Below are positions 9,966-18,740 of a DNA stretch of 64,000 nt, piece by piece. The stretch's first letter is position 1; each line of letters opens with the position of its first letter. Made by a program: the position numbers and the translations under genes. This stretch comes from Flavobacterium salmonis (lineage in GTDB: Bacteria > Bacteroidota > Bacteroidia > Flavobacteriales > Flavobacteriaceae): contig NZ_CAIJDP010000052.1 in assembly GCF_903819435.1 (NCBI RefSeq), forward strand, positions 33,555-97,554, given 5' to 3'. The notes beneath the pieces are model-generated. The model saw only the letters and a program-made list of their open reading frames with translations, was not told the origin of the DNA and made no database searches.

Positions 9966-12131
9966 ATGAGATTACGATTTATGGCTATTGTTTTGTTTTC
10001 AGTATTTTTTCAAAGCTCTTTTTCACAAACAGATGCTGTGACCGAAAAAAGAATCCAACAGTTAATTAAAAAAATGACTTTGAAGGAAAAAGTCGGTATG
10101 CTGCATGGGAATTCTAAATTTTACACTTCAGAAGTAAAACATCTCGGAATTCCGGAATGGGCCTTATCTGATGGTCCACACGGAGTCAGAGCAGAAATGA
10201 ATCGTCATAATTGGCAATATGCCGGACAAACGGATGATGCTTCGACCAGTTTTCCTCCTGGAACAGCAATGGCTGCAAGTTGGAATCTGGAACTGTCTAA
10301 ACAGCGTGGAATCGTTTTAGGCGAAGAAGCACGCTTTCGCAAAAAAGACGTTTTGCTCGGACCAGGAATCAATATTATTCGTTCTCCACTTTGCGGAAGA
10401 AATTTTGAATATTTAAGCGAAGATCCATTTCTTATTTCGCAGCTTTCAATCAATTATATTAAGGCTTTGCAAACGCAGGATGTCGCGGCTTGTGTGAAAC
10501 ATTTTGTAGCCAACAATCAGGAAGAAAACCGTTTTGTTGTTGATGTCACTATGAGCGAACGCGCTTTACGCGAAATTTATTTGCCGGGTTTTAAAGCTTC
10601 AATTGTAGATGCCGGAGTATTAGGCATTATGGGGGCTTATAATAAATTCAGAGGTTCGTATTGCACTGAAAACGATTATTTGGGGCGAACACTTTTACGT
10701 GATGAATTTAAATTTAAAGGCGTTTACATGTCGGATTGGGATGCTGTTCACAGTACTGAAAAAGCGGCTTTGGCTGGTTTAGATTTAGAAATGGGAACTG
10801 AAAAAGAAAATTATAATGACTGGTATTTCGCAGATCCTTTGATTAAAGCAGTACAGGAAGGACGCATCAAAGAAAGCGTTGTTAACGAAAAAGTGGCGAA
10901 CATTTTAAGAGTCATGATTAAAACGAAAGTTTTAGATCCTAAAACGCGCGTAACAGGCTCTATAAATACAAAAGAACACCAGCTGGCTGCCTATCGTTCT
11001 GCTGTCGAAGCTGCTGTTTTATTGAAAAATGAGCGTTCAATTTTACCCTTAAATATGAGTGCGATAAAATCAGTAGCAATTATTGGTGATAATGCAACGC
11101 GTACACATTGCGGCGGAGGATTTAGCTCAGAAATCAAAGCTTTGTATGAGGTAACACCACTTCAGGCGATGACCACTAAATACGGAAAATCAATGCAGAT
11201 CAATTTTGCACAAGGATATGAAAAGCAATCCCATGTTGTGGAAAGAAGCAGCGACGGTCAATTAAACACGGATAAAGTAGATTGGAAATTAATCGAAGAA
11301 GCTGTAGCTCAAGCCAAAAAATCCGATGTCGCGATTGTTTTTGCAGGCTTAAACCATGATTTCGATTCAGAATCATTTGACAGATTGCACATGCGTTTGC
11401 CTTACGGACAGGAAACTTTAATTCAGGAAGTAGCGAAAGCAAATCCTAAAACGATTGTCGTAATTATTGCCGGTTCTCCACTTGAATTAGCGGGTATTGA
11501 ATCTCGCGTTTCTGCCTTAGTGTGGGGATGGTATGGCGGAATGGAAGCTGGTAATGCCATTGTTGATGTGTTGAGTGGCAAAGAATTTCCATCGGGAAAA
11601 TTACCTTTTACTATTCCGGTTACTTTAAGCCAATCTCCGGCACATGCTTTAGGTGCCTATCCCGGGCATGATTTGAAGGTCAATTATGAGGAAGATATTT
11701 TGGTAGGTTATCGTTGGTTTGACACTAAAGGAATTGATCCTCAATATCCTTTTGGTTATGGTTTGTCTTATACTTCTTTTGAAATCTCAAATGTTGCATC
11801 TGACAAAAAAGTCTACGGTATCAATGATGAAATAACAGTAAAATTCAATATTAAAAACACAGGCAGAACCACTGGTGCAGAAGTAGTTCAATTGTATGCA
11901 GGCCAAACGAATCCTTCTGTTTTGAGGCCTAAAAAAGAATTAAAAGCATTTGATAAAATATTCCTCTCACCGGGAGAACAAAAGACGATTGATTTAAAAA
12001 TAAAAGTAAAAGACCTGGCTTTTTACGATGAAAAAACTTCTGGTTGGAAAATTGAACCGGGTGAATTTGTACTTTATACGGCTACATCAGCCAAAAATAT
12101 CGTGAGTAGTTTTCCTGTTACTGTGAAGTAA
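9966..12131 (+). CDS. Secreted GH3 beta-glycosidase (beta-glucosidase/xylosidase)
   Basis: A 721-aa glycoside hydrolase family 3 enzyme with a signal peptide (1-20). The N-terminal (alpha/beta)8 domain carries KHFVANNQE and the nucleophile motif YMSDWD, with Asp257 as the expected nucleophile. The C-terminal alpha/beta sandwich contains ESFDR, where the acid/base Glu is expected, and ends in a fibronectin III-like domain (about 615-715). GH3 enzymes release terminal beta-linked glucose or xylose by a retaining mechanism; the exact sugar cannot be read from the sequence. It is transcribed toward the xylan locus and ends at a shared bidirectional terminator. It may serve the SusC/SusD pair upstream. 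Confidence 0.9.
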   Translation: MRLRFMAIVLFSVFFQSSFSQTDAVTEKRIQQLIKKMTLKEKVGMLHGNSKFYTSEVKHLGIPEWALSDGPHGVRAEMNRHNWQYAGQTDDASTSFPPGTAMAASWNLELSKQRGIVLGEEARFRKKDVLLGPGINIIRSPLCGRNFEYLSEDPFLISQLSINYIKALQTQDVAACVKHFVANNQEENRFVVDVTMSERALREIYLPGFKASIVDAGVLGIMGAYNKFRGSYCTENDYLGRTLLRDEFKFKGVYMSDWDAVHSTEKAALAGLDLEMGTEKENYNDWYFADPLIKAVQEGRIKESVVNEKVANILRVMIKTKVLDPKTRVTGSINTKEHQLAAYRSAVEAAVLLKNERSILPLNMSAIKSVAIIGDNATRTHCGGGFSSEIKALYEVTPLQAMTTKYGKSMQINFAQGYEKQSHVVERSSDGQLNTDKVDWKLIEEAVAQAKKSDVAIVFAGLNHDFDSESFDRLHMRLPYGQETLIQEVAKANPKTIVVIIAGSPLELAGIESRVSALVWGWYGGMEAGNAIVDVLSGKEFPSGKLPFTIPVTLSQSPAHALGAYPGHDLKVNYEEDILVGYRWFDTKGIDPQYPFGYGLSYTSFEISNVASDKKVYGINDEITVKFNIKNTGRTTGAEVVQLYAGQTNPSVLRPKKELKAFDKIFLSPGEQKTIDLKIKVKDLAFYDEKTSGWKIEPGEFVLYTATSAKNIVSSFPVTVK

Positions 12132-12145
12132 AAAACTTCTTAATA

Positions 12146-12180
12146 ATGAAAAAAGTTGCCGAAATGGCAACTTTTTTCAT
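12146..12180. terminator. Bidirectional terminator between convergent loci
   Basis: A perfect 15-bp stem (ATGAAAAAAGTTGCC / GGCAACTTTTTTCAT) with a 5-nt loop. The A-run and T-run flank the GC core on both strands, so it can stop transcription from the + strand GH3 gene (ends 12131) and the - strand GH97 gene (ends 12243). Confidence 0.85.
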
Positions 12181-12242
12181 TAAACCTTGTTATTGATGGC
12201 CTGACAAAAATTTTTGATGTCCTCTTTCAAAAAAAATTACAA

Positions 12243-14186
12243 TTAATTCAAAAGCAGTACTCCTCCATTACGAGGAATTATTATTTCAGCCTCCTGGTTC
12301 TTTTTAAGTTTTATTGTTTTTACTTTTCCATTTAATTGTTCATCATCATGATAATAAATTAACGATGATCCTGAAACAAACATTGGCAGTTTTATCTTAA
12401 GTTTTAGAATTTCTTTTTGGGCATTCACACCCGCTATATACCACTTGGTTCCTTTTCGGCGGGCAAGTACAACGTATTTACCAGGAAATCCATCTAAAAA
12501 ACGAACTTCATCCCAAGTTGTGGGTACTTCTTTCATAAAATTTATTGCCCAGTCCGGAGCATCAGTCAAATTATTTGGTGCTAATGCAAAATGCTGTACC
12601 CCGCTTTGAAAAAGTACTGCTGCTGCTAAAGCAAACACATCAGAAGTAATTCGTTTTGAGCCTTTATTGGGAATATTATCACTGTTGTAAAATTTATTTA
12701 AGGCACTTCCCCCAAAATCCATACTTCCTACTGTATTTCGAATAAAAGTATGTATTGAGGCATTCATTGCTTCATTGTCACAGCTTCCTTGTCCAAAATG
12801 TAAATTTTCGCTGGCTAAAACCGCCTCACTAGCTGCGAAGTTTGGATACATACGCTCCCAGCCTCTTGGTAATGTACAGCCATGAAAAATAACCATTATA
12901 CCAAAATCATTAGCATCTGTCAGGATATCTTCATATAATTTCATGGTTACTTGTTTGTCTCCTCCAAAAAAATCTACTTTAATTCCTTTTACGCCAATAC
13001 TTTTCATCCAGGCCATTTCTTTACGACGGATTGTCGAATTGTCCATCATACCTCTCGGTCCCTGGGGAGCATCATTCCAATACCCGTTCGAATTATACCA
13101 TAAATACAAACCAACACCTTTTCCTGCACCATATTTAGCCAGTTCCGCGATTTTATCCTTTCCTATCTGAGTATCCCAAAGGGCATCAATTAAGATCGTT
13201 TCATATCCCATTGCTGCACTAAAATCAATGTATTGTTTCTGTACCGGAAAAGTAGTGTTACTATCCATTTTCATTATCCAGCTCCAGGAACCTTTGGTAT
13301 ATTGGTATTCTTTAGAAGCCTGGTATTTTGGTTTAACCAAATCAAACGGAATTGTGGTTTCTACAATAGGTGCCAGTGTTTCTCCAATTGTAATAGTGCG
13401 CCAGGGAGTTTCCCCAATAAGCGGTATTCCTGGGGCAGTTGTTCCGTTTCCATTATTTTCTCCTGCCATTGGAAATCCTACAGTATATAATCCTTTATCA
13501 TGTCCAATTAGTCTGCTTGCGCAATAACCGCTGTCAACTCCTGTTTCGGATATTAAAACCCATCCAGTATTATTTACTTTAAAAAGACATGGAAATGTAT
13601 ATCCTTCACCCATGCCGTTTTTTCCCATTGGGGCATCTAATGTGTATGATGTTTCATAACTTGGTGCAGTTCTGGCGTACCCTGTCATTGGCTTACTTTG
13701 CGGACAAAGAAAGGTAGTGGTTCCTTCAGGCAGTATAAAACCGGAGGCTTCTTCCTGCACCACACAAGAGCGGGCTTCCTTTTGCGGATATACCTTATAT
13801 TTAAAAGCTACATTATTATTGCTTACTCTAAATACCACATCTATAGCAGCTTTACTATCTTTACTGAAAGACAATATGGCTTCATTAGCCTCATAATGAA
13901 CATCACTCTGCTTTATATTAGGCAGCTTATAAATTTCATCAATTTTATTTTGTCCAACATCAGCTTTTAAAATTAATCCTGTTGTAAAATCACCAACATT
14001 GGTTTTCAATCCCAGTGGAGAATTTTCTAAGAAAGTTTTTTTATTATATGAAATACTATACAAAGGCATTCCATTCGAGATAAAAACAGAAACCTTAAGT
14101 TTTCCATCAGGGCTTTGTACAACTGACTGTGCGCTTAATTTAAAAAAACTAAACAGACATAAACATAAAACATACTTAAAACTCAT
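12243..14186 (-). CDS. GH97 glycoside hydrolase, retaining (alpha-galactosidase-like) type
   Basis: A 647-aa secreted enzyme (signal peptide 1-19) with the three GH97 parts: an N-terminal beta-supersandwich (about 22-275), a catalytic (beta/alpha)8 barrel (about 280-560) and a C-terminal beta domain. GH97 splits into inverting alpha-glucosidases (SusB type) and retaining enzymes such as alpha-galactosidases; the latter keep an Asp nucleophile in a KVDF motif. Here GIKVDFFGGD places that Asp at residue 405, which favours the retaining branch. It is the last gene of the long enzyme operon, 114 bp after the GH3-PA14 gene. Removal of alpha-linked galactose from xylan side chains is an inference. 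Confidence 0.85.
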   Translation of the reverse strand: MSFKYVLCLCLFSFFKLSAQSVVQSPDGKLKVSVFISNGMPLYSISYNKKTFLENSPLGLKTNVGDFTTGLILKADVGQNKIDEIYKLPNIKQSDVHYEANEAILSFSKDSKAAIDVVFRVSNNNVAFKYKVYPQKEARSCVVQEEASGFILPEGTTTFLCPQSKPMTGYARTAPSYETSYTLDAPMGKNGMGEGYTFPCLFKVNNTGWVLISETGVDSGYCASRLIGHDKGLYTVGFPMAGENNGNGTTAPGIPLIGETPWRTITIGETLAPIVETTIPFDLVKPKYQASKEYQYTKGSWSWIMKMDSNTTFPVQKQYIDFSAAMGYETILIDALWDTQIGKDKIAELAKYGAGKGVGLYLWYNSNGYWNDAPQGPRGMMDNSTIRRKEMAWMKSIGVKGIKVDFFGGDKQVTMKLYEDILTDANDFGIMVIFHGCTLPRGWERMYPNFAASEAVLASENLHFGQGSCDNEAMNASIHTFIRNTVGSMDFGGSALNKFYNSDNIPNKGSKRITSDVFALAAAVLFQSGVQHFALAPNNLTDAPDWAINFMKEVPTTWDEVRFLDGFPGKYVVLARRKGTKWYIAGVNAQKEILKLKIKLPMFVSGSSLIYYHDDEQLNGKVKTIKLKKNQEAEIIIPRNGGVLLLN

Positions 14187-14300
14187 AACACACTATAGAT
14201 TAATTACTTTATTTTTTTTTGTAACGGAAATCGAAAGAATAATTATCCTGAATTAACTTTATAATTTAAAACAACAGTTATTGTAACAAACAATTTTAAT

Positions 14301-16895
14301 TTATTGAACAGATACCTTAGTCATTTTTAAATCTTTAGCTTCTGAACTTGTTCCATAATATACCTCATATTCACCAGAAGTTACATTCATTCCTCTACTG
14401 TTAGAATCATAAAATTCAAATGAAGAAGCCGGTAAATCGATTGTTACATTTTGACTTTCGCCTGCTTTTAAATGGATTCGTTTAAAACCTTTCAATGTTT
14501 TTAAAGGACCGTCTGTATCCTTTACCTTTCGAACATAAACCTGAACAATCTCTGTTCCTTCGCGTTTACTACTATTTTTTATTAGGAAGCTTAATTGTGT
14601 ATTTTCATTCGGTTTTATCTTAGTCTTACTCAGGTTTGCTGTACCAATATTGAATTTAGAGTAGCTTAAGCCAAAACCAAACGGGAATAAAACATCAGTT
14701 GTGTATCTGTAAGTACGGCCTTTCATCGAATAATCTTCAAAGTCACCTAATATATCTGAATTTTTATAAAATGAAACAGGCAGTTTCCCCGCAGGGTTGT
14801 AATCCCCAAAAAGAACATCAGCAACAGCCTGACCTCCGGATTCACCTGGATACCATGCCTGTAAAATAGCATCGCAGCTTGTTGTTTCTGGTGCAAAAGC
14901 TATTGCAGAGCCGGAGCAGTTTACAAAAACTACTTTTTTGCCTGCAGCTTTAAGCTCTTGCAGACATTTTCTCTGAACAGCAGGAAGCTCGATATTTGTT
15001 CGGTCTCCTCCTTTAAAACCTGGATAAGAAACAGGCATTTCTTCTCCTTCAAGCAAAGTAGAAAGCCCTCCCACAAAAATTACGGTATCGATGCCTTTTA
15101 ATTTTTGAATTAATCCTCCGAAATCAATATCATATTCTTTTCCAAAATCGAATTCAAGATTTGCCTGCCAATTGTTTGACTGGGCGTAAAGAATTTCGAT
15201 TTTATATTTTTTACCCGCTTCAACCGGAAATGGAATATTACCCGGAACAGTGCGCCAGTTGGTATATTTTGCTATTGATTTACCATCAACTAACAATTCA
15301 AAAGCTCCTGTAGCTCCGGTTTTAAAAACAAGAGTATCATTTGCTTTCGCTGAAAATTCTGTCTCATATTTTGCCGAAAACCCTTCTAATTTGATCCCTG
15401 AAGCAAATTCATGCTGACCGGCAGTAGTCATTTTTATAGGATTTAAAATCTGCTGGGATATTACACTCTTCCCTTCTCTATTCGGATTGTTCCAATAGGT
15501 CGCTTTCATTCCTTTTTTTCCTTCAAATGAAATCTGGTCAAAATAAGTTTGATTTACCTTATCTTCAACTAAATCACAGGCTTTATCATACACTATTTTA
15601 TTTGCCGTAACTTTTGATTCTATTCCGCTCTTAATGGTAATTGTTTTGACAGGAGTTCCATTATAATTTCCCCATAACATCGGTTCATTATCAGCGTTCG
15701 GACCTACAACTGCGATTTTGCTTGTCGTTTTATTTAAAGGAAGAATGTTGTTCTTATTTTGCAAAAGTGTCATTGACTTTTGAGCCATTTCAAGTGCTAA
15801 CTGTTGATGTTCTTTATTATTAAGCACAGAAGCCGGAATTTGAGCCCAGGGCACTATTGCATCATCATCCATTTCGCCTAAGTCAAAACGGCCAACTAAC
15901 ACACGAAGCAGACTTTTATCAATATCGGCTTCTTTTATTAAATCTTTCTCAACCGCTTCAGGCAAATTTTTAAATGGATATTTTTCCCACACACATTCAA
16001 CATCTGTTCCGGCAAGTACCGCCTTAGAAGCTGCATGTGTTGCATCTGACGAGACTTTATGAGTCGTATAAAAATCGGTTACAGCTCCGCAATCTGAAAC
16101 CACCAGATATTTAAATCCCCATTCATCACGAAGGATACGCTGCAGTAAACGGGTATTGCTGCAACAAGGTTCATCGTCTAAACGCTGATAGGCACACATT
16201 ACCTGACGTACATCAGCATCTTGTACTAATGATTTAAAGGCTGGCAGATAGGTTTCATATAATTCTCGTGGATTTACATTATTTAAATTTAATTCGTGCC
16301 TGCTCCATTCAGGTCCGGAATGAACAGCAAAATGTTTGGCACAGGCTAAAAGCTTACGGTATTTAGCATCTGCAGGACCTTGCAGTCCCTTAACTACTGA
16401 AACTCCCATTCGCGAAGTAAGATATGGATCTTCTCCATAGGTTTCCTGACCGCGACCCCAGCGTGGATCTCTAAAAATATTGACGTTCGGCGTCCAGACA
16501 GAAAGACTCAAAAACCGTTTATTCTCATTACCATTCTGAATCCATTGGTTATATTTTGCACGGGCTTCATCAGAAACAGCATTAAAAACATTATAGACTA
16601 ACTGATCGTCAAACGAGGCTGCCATACCAATTGGCTCTGGAAAAACAGTAACATTATCGTTATTTGCATAGCCATGTAAAGCCTCACTCCACCAATTGAA
16701 TTTTTTAATTCCAAGTCTCGGAATGGGATCACTCTGATCACACATTAACGCTGCCTTTTCTTCAAGGGTTAATCTTGAAATTAAATCTTTTGCCCGTTCT
16801 GTTGAACTAAGAGACGGATTCTTAAAAGGATATTGCTGTGCGTTTACACTAAAAACAGCAACTAAACTTATGATGAACACAGAACTAACTTTCAT
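14301..16895 (-). CDS. GH3 beta-xylosidase with inserted PA14 domain
   Basis: An 864-aa secreted protein (signal peptide 1-19). The GH3 N-terminal barrel shows WWSEALHG, RDPRWGRGQETYGEDPY, KHFAVHSGPE and the nucleophile motif VVSDCGA (Asp268). A PA14 carbohydrate-binding module is inserted into the second domain at about 455-585 (KATYWNNP ... DFGKEYD), and a fibronectin III-like domain closes the protein. The WWSEALHG/RDPRWGRG arrangement is characteristic of xylan 1,4-beta-xylosidases of GH3. It should trim xylo-oligosaccharides to xylose in the periplasm or outside. It follows the GH43 gene by 42 bp in one operon. Confidence 0.9.
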   Translation of the reverse strand: MKVSSVFIISLVAVFSVNAQQYPFKNPSLSSTERAKDLISRLTLEEKAALMCDQSDPIPRLGIKKFNWWSEALHGYANNDNVTVFPEPIGMAASFDDQLVYNVFNAVSDEARAKYNQWIQNGNENKRFLSLSVWTPNVNIFRDPRWGRGQETYGEDPYLTSRMGVSVVKGLQGPADAKYRKLLACAKHFAVHSGPEWSRHELNLNNVNPRELYETYLPAFKSLVQDADVRQVMCAYQRLDDEPCCSNTRLLQRILRDEWGFKYLVVSDCGAVTDFYTTHKVSSDATHAASKAVLAGTDVECVWEKYPFKNLPEAVEKDLIKEADIDKSLLRVLVGRFDLGEMDDDAIVPWAQIPASVLNNKEHQQLALEMAQKSMTLLQNKNNILPLNKTTSKIAVVGPNADNEPMLWGNYNGTPVKTITIKSGIESKVTANKIVYDKACDLVEDKVNQTYFDQISFEGKKGMKATYWNNPNREGKSVISQQILNPIKMTTAGQHEFASGIKLEGFSAKYETEFSAKANDTLVFKTGATGAFELLVDGKSIAKYTNWRTVPGNIPFPVEAGKKYKIEILYAQSNNWQANLEFDFGKEYDIDFGGLIQKLKGIDTVIFVGGLSTLLEGEEMPVSYPGFKGGDRTNIELPAVQRKCLQELKAAGKKVVFVNCSGSAIAFAPETTSCDAILQAWYPGESGGQAVADVLFGDYNPAGKLPVSFYKNSDILGDFEDYSMKGRTYRYTTDVLFPFGFGLSYSKFNIGTANLSKTKIKPNENTQLSFLIKNSSKREGTEIVQVYVRKVKDTDGPLKTLKGFKRIHLKAGESQNVTIDLPASSFEFYDSNSRGMNVTSGEYEVYYGTSSEAKDLKMTKVSVQ

Positions 16896-16937
16896 GATTT
16901 CTGAATTATATAATGAATATTTTGTGACGCTAATCGA

Positions 16938-18524
16938 CTAATTATTTTTTAAAATTTGATCTTGAATATGGAAATAATCAAAATCAACAAAACCTCCGGT
17001 TTTTTTTGTTGCATAATTGAACAATCCAAATCGATATCCCATAAAATGCGGAAGTGTATATGGCAGTTTTATTTTTTTTCCAATACTCATCCATTTTTTG
17101 CCATCTAAACTGTAAAAAAAAATGCCTTCATCTGCCTTGTCTTTAAAGTTACATTCTGCCCTGAAATAAATTTTATCCTGCTTTAACGGAACACTTTCTA
17201 TTTCGATTGGAAGATCTTTAACCGTAGCAATCATTACTATTTTCTTAGCATTTTTTTCGGCTTTTACGCCAATCAATCCGTATTCTTTTTGCAATAAAGA
17301 AAGTCCTGCAAAATCACCTTCTTTCATTTTAGAAACCTCAACCAGAATAGTTCCTGAACTTTGAGGGCCAAAAGTTCTTTGCGTCAACGTATTTTTTGCC
17401 TGAACAAAACTGCTGTCGATTCTGCCGGTTTTTAATCTTAAAAAACCTTTTCTTTCTTTTACCGACCAAAGTGCATGATCTGGATTGTGATTCCATTGCC
17501 AGACTAATGACAAATCAGGATCATTCTTTTTTCTGGTAAAATCATCTGAGTTTACAATTCCGGGAATCAAACTTTTGCTTGCCGGTAAATCGAGATTTTG
17601 TGGCACTGTATTATTTTCACCTAAAATTGGCCAGCCGTCTTCCCACTTAACCGGTACGAAATAAGGAATTCGTCCTACACCGCCAAAATCCCTGAACAGA
17701 TAGGAGAACCATTTCCCGTCAGGAGTATCGATAAGTCCGCCCTGCGCCACGCCTAAATCCTGCAATCCTACTTTTCCTTCCCACGGACCTGAAATCTTAT
17801 CGGCTCTGTGTATAATTACGGTGCGAATTCCGTCTTTTGGCCAGACGATATTAAACAGATAATATTTTCCTTTGATTTTAAAAAGCTGCGAACCTTCAGA
17901 TTGCAACATAATATTTATTCCTGCGGGCGCACTTGCATTTTCTATTAAAATCTTTTTTGTTTCTTCTTTTACAGCTGATAATTCTGAATTTAATTCTATA
18001 CTCTGCAATTTTCCTGCTCCCCAAATCATATACACTTTTCCGTCATCATCAAAAAAGATAGAATGATCGTGATAGGATGTATTTAAAATGTTTCGTTTCC
18101 AAGGGCCTTTTTCGATATTTTTTGTAGAAAAAATATAGGTTTTACCAGTCGTTCCGGAAAAAGTGCTGACATAGTACATCCCATTATGATAATTCAGACT
18201 GCTCGCCCAGGAACCTCTTCCGTAATCATTTTTTCCATTATACAGATTTAATTTATCGATATCATCTTCTAATGTTTGATACGCATAATTAACTATTTTC
18301 CAATTTACTAAGTCGGTAGATTTCATAATAGGAACACCGGGATTCATGTGCATTGTCGTGCTGCTCATGTAATAGATATCGTTTACACGAATGATGGACA
18401 TATCAGGAACATCGGCAAAAATTACTGGATTCTGAGCCTTTTTTTGTGCATAATTAATAGACCAATTCACAAGCAGAAGAAGACTAAAAAAAGTATTTCT
18501 AATTTTCATTTTATTTGGTATCAT
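16938..18524 (-). CDS. GH43 beta-xylosidase/alpha-L-arabinofuranosidase with C-terminal beta-sandwich
   Basis: A 528-aa enzyme. The start may be the ATG at 18524 or, slightly better for the signal peptide, the one at 18509 (MKIRNTFFSLLLLVNW...). The five-bladed propeller carries the GH43 triad: Asp41 (FADVPD), Asp153 (YHDHSIFFDDDG) and Glu210 (LQSEGSQLFK). The C-terminal ~200 residues form a concanavalin-like beta-sandwich (ending DYFHIQDQ) typical of two-domain GH43 xylosidases. It probably removes xylose or arabinose from xylo-oligosaccharides. It lies 216 bp after the GH30 gene, with a hairpin in the gap, and 42 bp before the GH3 gene. Confidence 0.88.
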   Translation of the reverse strand: MIPNKMKIRNTFFSLLLLVNWSINYAQKKAQNPVIFADVPDMSIIRVNDIYYMSSTTMHMNPGVPIMKSTDLVNWKIVNYAYQTLEDDIDKLNLYNGKNDYGRGSWASSLNYHNGMYYVSTFSGTTGKTYIFSTKNIEKGPWKRNILNTSYHDHSIFFDDDGKVYMIWGAGKLQSIELNSELSAVKEETKKILIENASAPAGINIMLQSEGSQLFKIKGKYYLFNIVWPKDGIRTVIIHRADKISGPWEGKVGLQDLGVAQGGLIDTPDGKWFSYLFRDFGGVGRIPYFVPVKWEDGWPILGENNTVPQNLDLPASKSLIPGIVNSDDFTRKKNDPDLSLVWQWNHNPDHALWSVKERKGFLRLKTGRIDSSFVQAKNTLTQRTFGPQSSGTILVEVSKMKEGDFAGLSLLQKEYGLIGVKAEKNAKKIVMIATVKDLPIEIESVPLKQDKIYFRAECNFKDKADEGIFFYSLDGKKWMSIGKKIKLPYTLPHFMGYRFGLFNYATKKTGGFVDFDYFHIQDQILKNN

Positions 18525-18672
18525 TTTCTAATCTTTTAAAATTCTGAATTGATGAAACTTTGGACTATTACTCCCTTCATTAGATTTTATTGTAATGTTT
18601 ACAATGTCTATTTTCAACATTAATCGGATGGTTTTATTAGCCTAAGAAATAATCAGTATAAAAATATTACTG

Positions 18673-18709
18673 CGGTCCTGCCTTAAATTACCATTAATTT
18701 AAAAGACCG
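18673..18709 (-). terminator. Imperfect hairpin between the GH30 and GH43 genes
   Basis: An outer 5-bp pair (CGGTC/GACCG) encloses an inner 8-bp pair (TTAAATTA/TAATTTAA). It lies about 30 bp after the GH30 stop on the - strand and is followed by an AT-rich stretch without a clean T-run. It may be an attenuator or an mRNA processing site inside the operon rather than a full stop. Confidence 0.4.
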
Positions 18710-18740
18710 TGCAACTCTTTCCTTAGCCTGAAATCTAATC

